This document shows, piece by piece, positions 12,701 to 24,612 of a stretch of 64,000 nt of DNA. Made by a program: the position numbers and the translations under genes. Origin of the DNA: Eopsaltria australis. Lineage: Eukaryota; Chordata; Aves; Passeriformes; Petroicidae. The notes beneath the pieces were generated by a model that made no database searches, was not told the origin of the DNA, and worked only from the letters and a program-made list of their open reading frames with translations. The DNA lies in assembly GCA_034509425.1 (NCBI GenBank), contig JAVTVJ010000068.1:6014001-6078000 (forward strand), in the 5' to 3' direction. The stretch's first letter is position 1. The number at the start of each line of letters is the position of its first letter.

Positions 12701-15700
12701 CCCTGGCAGCATCTAGAGGAATGTGAACAATGTAGATGCTACATCACAGCCTTTTTGTATTTGGTGAGATTAAACAGCCCCCAGATGTATAGGAATAGCA
12801 GATGGACAAACTGTGGCTGTGTGCTTTGTGCATAGCTCAGGGTAATTCTGCTCTGGCAGAGGTTTATCAGTAAAGAGGATGTTCTGTAAGCTGTGACTAT
12901 AAAGTTTTGGTCTAGCACTGTAAGTTTGGTTTTTTTTTTTTTTTGTTGTTGTTTGCTTGTTTTTTTAAATAAAAAACTCACTTAATAAAAACATGAAATT
13001 TGAAATTTTAATGTCATGAGATTCCCACAATCAGTTTTATTGGCTATGCCAAATTTTTAGTGCTAGCATGCCCTGATGGTGTCAAACCTCTTGAGCATGC
13101 CTGGATCTTGTCAGTCTTGAGATCTGAATCAAAATTTTAGCAAAATTACACATTTTTTAGGAAAGGCATTTAAATCTCTTCCTATGCCTACAAATGCAGA
13201 CTTCTCGCAGCAGGATCTAATGACTGGGAGATGTGGAGACCAACCAAAACTGAGTGTCATATCTATTTTAAGGAGCATGAATACATTCAGTTGTAGAACA
13301 GCAGCAGATCTTGGCTTTTTAGAAGCATTTCAATTTTTTGTCCAGATGCTATGAAACACATTTTTCTTTAAGCTTGGATAGAGATACCAACTGACTACTG
13401 ATCCTTCAGTATGATGAATGTTCTACTTATGCGTTTCCTTGATTCTAATGGAAAAGAACAACATAGGATAGTGAAAGAAAGCACATTTATGTGGTATTGG
13501 TAAGTAAATGTGAGTTTTCTGCAAATAACTATTTACCTCACATGAGAATCCTCCCTTTCAGGGTCAGGATTCAGGAGTTGCCCTTTACTAAAAGCAGAAT
13601 TAATACTGCAATGTGAAGTCATGAATTAGTGGGAATACATGTACAATTTCTTTTGTATGTGCATTGTTATTCCCAGGCCAATGAGCACTTGCATAGATAA
13701 TGGCAAGAATATGTTCTTCAGATAAAATGTCAATTGAGGAAAATACTGATCATTAGGAATCGTTGTGTGACATCCTGGTAGTGAAGGTGGCCTGGTTCTG
13801 CTTCTTCACTGAGCACATTTTCCCTGTATCTGATAGATTCAGCCTGCATCAGGACAGTAAGAGATGAGATTTGAGTTGGCAAAATTGCTATTCCACCATA
13901 TAGAAGTTCAGGGCTACAGAAAAAAATTAACTTTTCTTTGAAGGAGGACAGGACTTTGTGTACAAGATCTTGCACTTATACGGTGTCCCGTGCTGTGCTG
14001 CTTCTGCTGTCTTCAATATAATTTCTTCATTTTTGTTTTTTTTGTGACCCTGAGACAGTTTCCTTAATATTGTTGCTAAAGATCTATTCAGGCAACAGTT
14101 CCTGTTCTCCCATCTTTACTATCCACATGCCACAAGTTATTTCCCCATCTTGCTTTGTTGCCAGGCTCTTTCCTTTCCCTACATTTGAACTTACTAAGCA
14201 GCTTCCCAGATCTGACCATCACATGCTTTAGTAAAGCGTTCTCATCAGATTGTAGATTGCCTTTATCACGTCTGAGAGAAAGGATTGTTAATGTGCTGGT
14301 GTGCCTGTTCTGTATTTCTAGGCAGAATAATTGCCACTTAAGAGAACCTAAATAACACCATAATACAGCATTCAAGATTGCAGCAGTGCGATCATGGATA
14401 AACAAGGTCCTGTCACCACTGTGTGTTACATTCTGTTCTTTCTATTAAACCAGCCTGTTAATTAACAATCCGTAAAAATATTGGATCAATAGCAAACCTT
14501 TTGTCACTGGTAGAGAAACAATTCAGGGACGTTTTACAACTCTAGTGCTTAGTGCTTTCTCCTCGTCTGATGGAAATTATTAAAACAAAACACCTGATAA
14601 TGAGGTGGCTGTTGAACAGTAAACTTCTGAGGGTTTTATTTTCATTTTTGTTCTATTGTTTGGAACAGCAGTGGGATCTGGAGTGTGGAAGGGGCGCTGT
14701 TAGAAAAGTTTGTTTCTATAACAACATGATGTAAAAATGGAGTTCCCTTTCTTAGCATCTTTCTTCAAGTGGAAAAATACCAGTTTATTTCAGATGCAAG
14801 GTATTGGATAGCACTAGCAGTGTGTGAGATGGTAAGCAGTGACAGATGGAGTTTAAAGCAATGCTTATGTGCATGCAATATTGCTCTAGGGTGATAAAGC
14901 TGTTTTTTAAATGGTCCTAAGTTTTTTTAAAGCTGCATATATGTGTGCTCACCTGAAATCACGTTGCTGACTCTGCTTTCTAACCCCTCCTTCCAATATT
15001 AACATTTTAGGAAGGAATCACATTAGGGTATTGTACCTGAGTAAAGTCAATTCACCACCACCTTAAGATTGAACATTATTGTGAAAACATGTCCTATAAG
15101 TCTTCCCATCATCAAAGAAGGAAGGAAACAGAATGATTTAAGAGCTGCCTGGGTGAATGTCTTTGAGTCAGCTAAAATCCATGTACCTGGTAGTTCTACT
15201 TCATCCTGTCACCTGCAGGACTCCCAGGGCTATTCAGCCAAAGCCTGGATTAGTCCTATTCTACCTGGTATTAATGTGACAGAACTCATAAGGTTTATGA
15301 AGGTTCTCAGTATTGCTGATTTGATGTTACCTTTACTGCTGTCACCTCCCCTTGCATATATACTGGCACGTGGGTGTCTAACTTTCATTGAAATGTACAC
15401 AAAAGATTAATTTAGAGAAGCCTTTTCCTGGCTGCTGAGAAGATGTAGCTTGGTGACTAAGTTAGGCTTTGTTTTTTAGCTGTTTGTTGCATAGTTACTC
15501 AAATTCATGAGAGATATTTTAGGTGATACACTCAAAGATTGCATTTCCAAACCAGAGAATCCAATATATTAACTTCCTGTCATTGCTCCCATTGCATTTG
15601 AATTAGTTTATTCTGATTTCAGCAAGGAACTGCTAAACTTTTTTAATCTGTCAAAAATGCAAAATTAGAATATTCTGTGATTATTACCTATGGACATATC

Positions 15701-18444
15701 TGTTCTCTTTCAGGTCTCCTCCAGTACTGCTTTTTAAGTTATGATTCTTGTGGCTTTACATGTTGTGCATAAGACTATGTAATTGACACTCCTTGTAGCT
15801 AGTCCCTGGGAGTCAAACCAGATGTTCTAACTAGTTTGTAGCTTACACAGCTTGGATTCACTGGCCAGCTCAGAACAGATAACCTTAAACCAGAGTTGTG
15901 TTGAAAAAGGGAGCCCACCATGGCTCAGAGGAGAGCAGCAGGCAGTGCTGGGTCAGTGGGGTCAGTGCTGGCATGATGTGAGCAGTGCTGGGGTTTCTGC
16001 TGTCCAGGTCAGCAGCCTGACTGGGCGAGCTGGGTCCTTGTTCCTTCTGGAAACCTGGGCAGGAGGGTTGTGTGGAGGAGGTGGCCAGAGAAGGAGAAAC
16101 TGAGGTTCTGGGTGGCTTTGCTCCAAGGTGCAATAGGATTGTGGGCAGGAAACATCTCCAAGTCTTGTGAGAGAAAAGGATTCCTTGGCTGACAAAGAGT
16201 CAGAACCATCTCTGGGAAGGTACTGTTTGGTCTCTCTCTCATCTGCCTCTTCCCTTCTTTGTGGTAATGGGTGTGCATTTTATTTGGGCAGTGCAGGAAA
16301 GAGATGTGCAATAGGTGGAAGCTCTGTTCTTTGGTGTTGATAAACTGAACTCCATTCTCCCATCTGAAAAGCCATTAAAATTATCTGCTCCATCACAAAA
16401 GTGTATAATTGTTTTCTGTAAAGGGAGCTCTCTGGGTTAGCTTTGCTTATTTAAGCACCATATTCATAGAGAGAAAGAATTACGCTGGAGAGAGCATAGG
16501 TATCCATGTGCAGAGAAACATCCTTGGGGGGAGGACAAGGTGTGCATGCTCGCAGGAGGAAATGGTTTTCCCATCCCCAGACCTTTTCATGAGAGAATGC
16601 AGGCTGGACACATAGAAGAGTCTTTTCCCTTCCACCACGGGGAAAAGAAGAAAGGCCAGGTCCCTGTGAGGCTTTTTCTTTCACAGATGGGATGTACATC
16701 CCTGCTTCACAATCTGAATTCTAGCTGAATATTAAGATAGGACTGCATATAGTTGGAACAGTACAGGCTTGCATGCTGACAGATTCAGCTTGTTCTTTCT
16801 AGATTGCTAAAGCTTATTTTAAAAGGTCTTATTATTGGAGAGCTTCCATTGTGTATCTAAAGCCACTGATATCTTGCTGCCAATTAAATGAAAACAAGTT
16901 GCTGTTACTTTTCAATTTAAGGGAGACCTCTCAATAAAAATATGTTTACCAACAGTTACACATACGGAAGTGTTTTAAAAATATTTTAAGTGCACTGCAA
17001 TTACCTAAAGGTGTGAAATGAAGTTGCTTGTGTTCACTGCGTCACAAGCAAGGCCTGAAATTTTGTGACTATCAGGGTTGCTGGGCTGTTTTTCCATATA
17101 TATGGCCAATAAAATTAGAAGCTTTATCTCTAGGCAAACTCATTTATATTTTCTTGGGTTTAGATGATTCTTTCATCTAGAAAAGCTATAGTATGAGTTT
17201 CTTAAGGAAATACTTATCTCTTTATAGTTGCAGAGAAACACTGATATGTGAAACACTGATGCACTGTTCCATGCTTTTAAACACTTACTTTATACCACAT
17301 ACCTGTGTATAATGCAGGAAAGTTTGAAAGACAACTGTGGATTTCTGAGAAAAGCCTTTACTTTTAACTCAGAAAAATATTATTGTGGTTTATGCAGTCG
17401 AATTATAACAAAAAAGATTCTGGTTTTGGTGGAAAATACATTCACATTAGGACATGTGAGTCTATAATTGTAAAAGTAAGCCTCCTGTGGTTCGTGAAGC
17501 TAAAATACTCGTGGGTGCAAAACTGCTATAGTTTTGTGCAGAAATAGAAATGTTGAAGCACGTGTACTTCACTGCACATGAATCTTGGGTTCACATCAGA
17601 AAAGCTGGTTAACTGTTTTTTGTAGCACATGTCTGTTGTGGTGGTGCTGTTCTCCCGATATTTTACAGCACTTAGAAATGGCTTAGGTGACTCACTTGCA
17701 GAAAAAAACCTATGGGACTTGAAGCATTTCTCATAATGGTAAGAGTGACAAGGGAAAGCGATTATTTCTAAATCTGTTTCATTGCAAAGCTCTTAAACAT
17801 TTATTTTAATGTACTGGAGCACAATAATTGTGGCAGAGGGTTCACTTGCTTTATGTATGTGATATTCAGTACATAAATTAGCTTAATGTGTCAAAAGACA
17901 AATAATATAGAGGGACATATTATCAGTGGTGTTATAGCTGTGGGTTCTACTGGTCACATCAGTCCTCTCACTTCAGTTGAAATTAATCTTGAAATCTGTG
18001 TAAACTGAACATCTCCCAGTGAGTTTGAACAATAATTTAAATACAAGTTAGAAGGAAAAAGCTTTGAATTAATGGTATTTCAGGCATGCTGTGAGCTAGA
18101 AGTGTCTGTTCCATAAACAGGATCAGATGTACACTAAGAGATCTGAATCTTGTAAGGTTTCACCTGATCTGTAGGTACATAATATTATCTTATATTTCCT
18201 AGAAAAGCAGTAATCATGGGAACTTTCTTCCTTGCTGCTACTGATGATGTCAGCACGGCTTCAGGTTCCTTCTGCCTTGCTGCCAACTTGTTGCATGCAT
18301 ATTTTTGTACATCTTCCTACTCTTCTTGAGATCACTTGGACAGCTGAAATCCCATGCAAGGGGCCCCACTAACATTTGTCAATAGCTCTATTCCAGCTTG
18401 CATTGGCACTGTCAAATGGCTTTGGCAAGGTGGGTGAAATATTA
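12701..18444. other. unique non-coding sequence
   Basis: No recognisable gene or repeat family. A T15 run sits at 12930-12944. A slightly more GC-rich patch lies at about 15850-16140; it has overlapping short open frames on both strands but few CpG dinucleotides, so it is not a CpG island. The rest is AT-rich. Confidence 0.5.
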
Positions 18445-18560
18445 ACATAGAATCTTAGAATTGCTATGGTTTGAAAAGACCTTAAAGGTAATTGAGTCCA
18501 GCCATTAGGATGTCCAAAAAAGCATCCCTAAGGATTGATTTTCAGATATTCCTTCTTGTC
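18445..18560 (-). mobile_element. CR1 LINE 3'-end fragment
   Basis: The plus strand begins with 'catagaatcttagaattg' and continues with the words 'aaaagaccttaaagg' and 'gagtccagcc', the reverse complement of the avian CR1 3' terminus. CR1 is a non-LTR retrotransposon that is usually heavily 5'-truncated, and only about 115 bp of 3' untranslated end is recognisable here. Divergence is moderate, so this is an old, inactive copy. Confidence 0.8.
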
Positions 18561-18974
18561 ATAGGTAGAATAGCGATCTGGAGGAAATGCTTTCTTTCAT
18601 GCAAATTCAGAACTTGCTCTTCCTTAATTTCCTCTCACTGAACTCAGATGAAGACAGAAATTTCTTAGTATGTATCAAGCAGAGACCTGTGCTTAGAAAG
18701 TACTGCTTGGAATTGAGATGAAGATATTATGACACTTCTTTGAGTCAGTTTCTATTGTATTTCTTGTAGGAAATGATAATAAGTTATCCAAGAATGTGAG
18801 GGCAGTTTGCCCTGCTGCTCCTCCCCTGTACTCAAGGTCTCTTTTGTTATTTGTGTTGCCACACTGTGTCTCTAGACCCCAGCTGTGATCAAGTTCTCAT
18901 TGTTTGAGGAACCATAGAAATGGATTGTGTGTCACAGTCCTTGCCTCAATGACAGCACAGTTTAGCAGGGGAGG

Positions 18975-19080
18975 ACAAAAAGGGGTAGCTAAGGTAACAG
19001 AGACATGCTGAGACTTGCATAAAGTCACTCAGTGGGCAGCAGGAAGAAGCAGTCATAGGACTGTTGCTTCCAAGTTCCAA
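18975..19080 (-). mobile_element. possible MIR-type SINE relic
   Basis: The word order 'agctaaggtaacagagac', 'gagacttgcataaagtcact', 'cagtgggcagcagga' resembles the reverse complement of the MIR central region, where an 'acttgcccaaggtcac'-like core is followed by a tRNA-derived part. MIRs are ancient amniote SINEs and survive in bird genomes only as badly decayed pieces. The match is by eye, short and diverged, and could be chance. Confidence 0.25.
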
Positions 19081-19845
19081 TTGCACTGCAAAACTACTGA
19101 CAGATGTTTCTTTTTAAAGGAAGACTCTCATCATAAAAAGAAAATGTTGTTTTTAAAAATTTTCTTGCTAAAAATCTTTAGAAATGGCAGACAGAAAAGA
19201 AACTGAAAAATCCTAGATGGATCATTTGAAGAAGAATTATGTCTAAATCACCTTGAAAAAGATTTGAAATAAGACTTGGACCACTTTTAGTGACATTCTC
19301 CTAGTTATCAGCAAATTCAGTGGAAGTTTCCTATTGTTTTCTTACATTTAGATAACAAACCCAACTCTATATTGGTAGCTGAATCATAAAAATGGTACAG
19401 AAAAAAATTGCACTCACAGTGACTTTTTTGGAACAATATTCTATCAATATTTTAATTAAAACCAGTATTTTCAGTTGGGCTGGCAAGTGAAATTTCATCA
19501 AAAGAGAATCTGACCCCATATAGTAAATTTGAGTCTGTTTAACTTTTATGAATATGAGAATTTATTAGCAGATAGATAAATCACATGTAGAAAGAAACAC
19601 AAGAAGCAGTCTTGGAAAAAACTTACAGGTATGTGCTTCAAGTTCACAGTTTATAATGATATTAAATAGACAAGGAAGTAGAAAGGACAGAGGATGAGAA
19701 CAGTGAAGTGGTGAACAATATGCATGATGCTCTAGTAAGTCATTACTGACTTTATATATGTTGGTATTCGTACCAAGGTCTGGTAGGAATACATGTCCAA
19801 ATATCTATATACTTTCCCAGTCATATGATTTTTTTCCCTAACTAG

Positions 19846-19914
19846 ATCTTCCAGAACAGCTGGGAAATCTGCCTCAAGGAACAGTTCAAGTCCTGCTCAT
19901 TATCTTCAAAAAGG
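19846..19914 (+). other. candidate internal exon, 69 nt
   Basis: Bounded by a pyrimidine-rich acceptor (tttttttccctaactag ending at 19845) and a near-consensus donor AGG|gtaagtatt at 19915. The length is 69 nt, so inclusion would keep phase. All three reading frames are open. One reads LPEQLGNLPQGTVQVLLIIF, another is Ser-rich (GKSASRNSSSPAHY). I do not recognise a family. This is the best-formed splice-bounded segment in the window, but pseudo-exons of this quality occur by chance in tens of kilobases of intron-like DNA, and no partner exons are evident nearby. Confidence 0.25.
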
Positions 19915-21985
19915 GTAAGTATTTGACTCATTTGCAGGTAGTGCCTTTTTGAGATATCCTGGTACAGACAGAGGGTTTTGTTTTATAACACTAAATTCTA
20001 GAGAAATTCTGTGGGATTTGAGTAAATCCCTTGTTCCTTACACTTCAAACCTGAAATTTAACATTATCTAAGATAGATACAACATGTAATAGATTGTAAA
20101 TAATTTCTGTTGAAAAAAAAAGACTCTTGTAGACTCAGTGTTCACTGAACTGTGTTGTTCGTCATGGTAATTTCAACTAAAATTAAAATGCCTTACCTGC
20201 TGCATTTTTTTGAATTATATTTGTGTTTTTATCAATACAAATACAAGAAAAGTTAATAGAAAATTTCCAGCCATGAATTACGAGTTTCAAACTTGTATTC
20301 CACTGGCTGCTCTACCACCTGTTAATAAGTAAACCAAGCAGCAGTTGACACATCACTGGGAATGACTCATTTCTGTAATGAATGCCAATCAGGATATCAA
20401 CATATTCAATGTTCTTATTCAATATTCTTGTTCTCTTTCAATATTGCTATATTATTATAAACTCATTTAAAAAGTTGTGTGGTAAAAATATTTATTTTAT
20501 AGAACAGAGAGAATGAAATCACAAAAATATTTCTGTATCTTGAAAAAATGGGCCAATTTCTTTGAAATTAAATGGGCTGATTACAAATTTACATCTTTCT
20601 AGTGCAATGCTAACATTTTGATTTAATTTTTCTTATTCAGAATGCAAAAAAAAAGAACCCAACCAAAAAATCCCCCAACATAATTTTCCACCATATGGCA
20701 GTGCTGGCTTCAGAGCTGCTCTTGTGCTAGGCACTTTACTGTCTCTTCTATTCTGCCCTGAAGATTAACAGTTCAGCAGAACCCTGCTTCCATTTGCTCC
20801 TCTAATTTTAGTTCAGACAAACAAGATAGGCAGGTAGCACTGACGAGGGACAGCAGTCTTGCTATACAAAGGCAGGGGATATTTGATGTGAGAGTCTTTT
20901 TCACTTGTCCAATTAGAGTCCGCATTAACACGAAGGACTGTTGAAGAGAATAAGCTAGGATAATGCACTGGCTACAAGTCTCATTTACCAAGGTACACAT
21001 TTTATAACTTAGAGTGGTCTTTTAGCTACTAGTGAGCTGGAAATGAACTTCTCGTGATAACAATAAAATGCTCTATACCTGCTAGGCTTTGTCTGTGCTA
21101 GATGGATTTTGCAAAAAGAGAATCATGAGATCATCAGTCTCATCACAGCTCTGCTTAGGACGAGATCTGCTTATAGAATGCATGTAGTTACATACCTGGC
21201 AGCAATGAGTTTTTGCTTTGGGTGCTGAGTCAGATCTTTCCTTTGCCTCTTTTAAGTTTGGTGGTTTTGTCATTGGATAGGAAGGACATGGTTGTTCCAG
21301 AATTTAAACTTTCAATATTGTCCCCTTTCCTGAGCAACCTCTGCTTTGAATATATTCTATGATTATGGTAATTTTGTTTGATTGCAAACTTAAGAGAAAA
21401 AAAAAGAAAGGGAGAAAGTAACATCATCCCAAAGTGGAACTGTTCAAATCCTGTGTATGATGCCATGCATTATAAAGCTTCAATTAATGAGTAGAACATG
21501 TTTTCCTCTAGAAAGCAGCAATACCACTTAAACCACCACCTAGCTGTCCACTTTCTTTCACCACCTTGTCTGCAGAGGTCCCTGGTGAGACTGAGCTGCT
21601 CATTAATCATTTGCTAAATTGCTTGAGACACTAAGGTAAAAGGAGCCATTTTGGTGCCCTGCAGCCTACTGGGCTGTAATTCTTGTGCATTCAATAATGC
21701 AGAAAGTGCCTGAGTTACCAAGCTGGACTCCTGAGAGCAAGAGTGCAACCAGGATCTGACTTGCAGAAGAGCTGATTCCTAGAGTCAGACTTTTCAAGAT
21801 CAAAAGAAATTAATACTTCTCTATAAAAGGATTTTCCCCCATGGAGGCTTCTAGAAAGTATAGAGAGTTGGGTTTTATGCCCTACAAATGCTTTTGAGGG
21901 GAGTGAGCCATTTCAGAGTCATGCACTAAATAAATGGGAGCAAACAGGAGATCTGCAGTTCATGAAGACTTTCTGACATACCGTG

Positions 21986-22720
21986 TGTTATGACCTGCCC
22001 CCACAAAGATGAGAGTAACCCAGGTTCTTGGTAATGGACCCCTTGGGGCAGATTAGAGGGAAACAACACCTAATGATTGATGTTTGTAAATATATCTATA
22101 TATATATTTGTGTAGGGTCTATTTTAGAACAGTTTGGTTGCAATGGAAATCAGGTATGTAGCCATTTTGGTTATTATTATCCAGAGTAATATATCACTAT
22201 GAAAGCATAAAAATATTACTTGAGAAAATGTATAAGGAAAAGAAAGAAAAAGAAAGGGTAAAAGTAGAAAGATACAAAATCACCACCCATGGATCTGCAA
22301 CGAGACTTGATTGTTGCTGCTGATTGAAGTGTTGGTCTTGATCCATCTTGATCCATCGCCCCAAGAAGCCCCCAAAACACAAAGTCTGATAGGTTAAAAT
22401 ACACTCAGGCTGGATGGGAACACCCAGGTACCTCCCCTGTGTGGAGGGAAAGTTTTACTGTCTCTTGCAACAGCCCCTGGATCTGCTGCAATGCCCTTGG
22501 ACCACATGCAGTGCTCTGGTGGAAGCCTTCAGGAATGGGTCTGGGGGTGCTTCAGGCATCCCTGATGGTTTATGAGCTTTCTCAGCTGCCTCTCACATCA
22601 GCCCAGTTAAGCCAATAATGCCCCATCAGACCTTCCCTGCAGGGAGAGGGGAGTTTCACAACTGAGTGCAGTCTCACGCCTTGGAACTCTTGGTTCATTC
22701 CCAGCATTGTGCTGGTTTCT
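21986..22720 (-). mobile_element. LTR-like element (probable solo ERV LTR), copy 1
   Basis: The left edge reads 'tgttatgacctgccccc', and roughly 110 bp from it ('aggttcttggtaatggacc', 'cttggggcagattagag', then an AT-rich run) recurs at 60206 and 61148. Read on the minus strand, this is an element that ends in ..TAACA after an AT-rich tract and a degenerate poly(A)-signal position ('ctatttta' at 22120), as expected for the R-U5 end of an LTR. The right limit near 22720 is a guess from a GC-richer, U3-like body. A 10-bp tandem doublet (cttgatccat twice) lies at 22337-22356. No gag, pol or env frame is present. I found no target-site duplication. Confidence 0.45.
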
Positions 22721-23088
22721 GAGCACAAAAAAGTAAATAAGATTCAACTTTACAGTGACTTCCTGAAGCTTCTAGAGATCCCCAGATAAATATTATATTC
22801 ACATTGCTCGCAATGCTGACATGTTCATTCAACGAGCACTTACTGCAGATGAGAGTTATGTACAGTTAAAGTGTGTATAAACCTCTTAAAGTGATGAAGG
22901 GTACTCAAAGCTCTCTGATAGCAAACCTATCATCCATAGTACTGCTTCAGGAGGAACCCCTACAGAGAACCAGAAGGAGTGGGGGGATGTGTGTTGGATA
23001 AGACGTGCAGAGTATTCCTTGCGATACACAGGGAATGCAGAATATTGTGGCACTATGGACTGTATGAAGGCCATTTATAGTGAAGAAT

Positions 23089-23195
23089 AATAGAATCATA
23101 GAGTCCATTAGGGTGGGAAAAGACCTCTAAGATCATAATCTCCAACCATTAACCCATCACCATCGTGTTCACTGTAGTGTAGAACTGTGAGCCCA
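23089..23195 (-). mobile_element. CR1 LINE 3'-end fragment
   Basis: 'aatagaatcatagagtcc', then 'ggaaaagacctctaagat' and 'ccaaccattaacccatcacc', matches the reverse complement of the 3' end of an avian CR1 subfamily. It fades out after about 100 bp. Only non-coding 3' end is present. Confidence 0.8.
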
Positions 23196-24573
23196 AGACT
23201 CCTGAGTGTAAAGACAGGAAATTCCCCCAGCAAGGCCCTGCTTGCCACAGAGTGACAAAAAGGGGGGAGAAGGAGCCTCCAAGTCCTGACAGAGATGGGG
23301 AAAATAAGGGCTATGTTCCCAGACACAAGATTCTTGGGGCACAAAGAAACCATATCCCCTCTGATGAGGAGATATATCTGCAAAATAGCTCACAGTTATG
23401 CATAGACCCAATGTTGTCTCAAACAGAGAACTTACAGGCCAGAAAGATTTACTTACACTTAGAAAAAACTGTGCACAAATCCATAGTAAAAGGAAGTTTT
23501 CTTCAGGGAAATGCAAATGATTTGTGAAAAATATTGCCTAAGGCTTACATGCTATATTTTAAACAAATACGGATTTCACATAGATAACATGGGTTATATA
23601 TTGATAAATTCAAAATGTACAAATGTAAAGAAGGACATAGGAATGCCTGTTTTAAATTTAATCAAACATTAATTAAAAAATCCTGTGAGTTAAGTATGTT
23701 CCATTACTTTTTTTTTTTCCTAAAGGAAGGAGAAAGGACTGCCTTTATAGTCAGGAAAAGCAGACGCTCCCCTCTGCCCCCACACAGAGGCTTGATGTGT
23801 CAAGAAAAAAAAGGCTGAGGTTTCTTAGCAATTTTTGCTTACGTTATACTTGTCTGTGCAAGTGTACAAGTAGTGTTCTGCTGGATCTAGCAATAGAGAT
23901 GGATCCAGGAAACCAATTCAGGTTATGGCTTTGAAGACCCTAAGCTTCCTTACTTTGCAGAGCTGGAGCTTGAATTGATCAATATTTCTACAGAGAAGTG
24001 CTCCAGGCACTTAGAAGGTGGAGAATTTCATTTATCCTTGAACGAAGAGTCCCTAGAAGGCCCATCACAGAGAAGAGATCATTGAATTGCTGGTTGTTTC
24101 ATTTGACAAGGATAAACTATTAGGAAATCTATATTTTTACTTGAGGTGTAATTCAATTTTATGTTCAGTCTCTAATTCAATCTAATTTTCTGCATAATAA
24201 GGATACTGTGATTAATGAAATATAAATGGTCAAATGAAAAGGCAATTATGTTCTTCCTTTGTTCAAGGTTGATACATGACCAGAAATACTACCAATCTGG
24301 CTGGACAGTTATAGTATGAAATTCACAACACTGATTACTTCAGAAATATAGTTTTGCATTCAGGTTGTGATCTGACCTGGTTTGATTTAGTTGAGCTACC
24401 CAAGCTTGGATCTGAAGTTGTCTGCAGCATAATTCAGCTATCTGATGGCCCCCCAAGTGTGTGATTAAGTTATCTGACCTTCCTGTGCTGTTCTTTATTT
24501 TTCTAGGCCTGGTTAAATTAGGTTGTTTCCTAAAATCCATTCTCTCATTCCTGCTTTTGATTTCCAGTTTGGA

Positions 24574-24577
<4 letters not shown>

Positions 24578-24611
<34 letters not shown>
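24578..24611. repeat. (TAA)n trinucleotide microsatellite
   Basis: Eleven near-perfect TAA units in a row between 'ggaatag' and 'atttctttcc'. Simple sequence; likely length-polymorphic. Confidence 0.95.

Positions 24612-24612
<1 letters not shown>

Larger units (their letters stand above)
18561..21985. other. mostly unique non-coding sequence
   Basis: Holds the possible MIR relic and the candidate exon listed separately. Positions 21480-21740 are repeat-free, with several ATTA cores (such as 'cattaatcatttgc' at 21601) and look mildly enhancer-like. Nothing else is recognisable. Confidence 0.45.

Noticed and set aside
22197..22404. Overlapping minus-strand open frames of about 60 codons
   Set aside because: They lie within the LTR-like element, have no retroviral protein similarity, and overlap each other in different frames.
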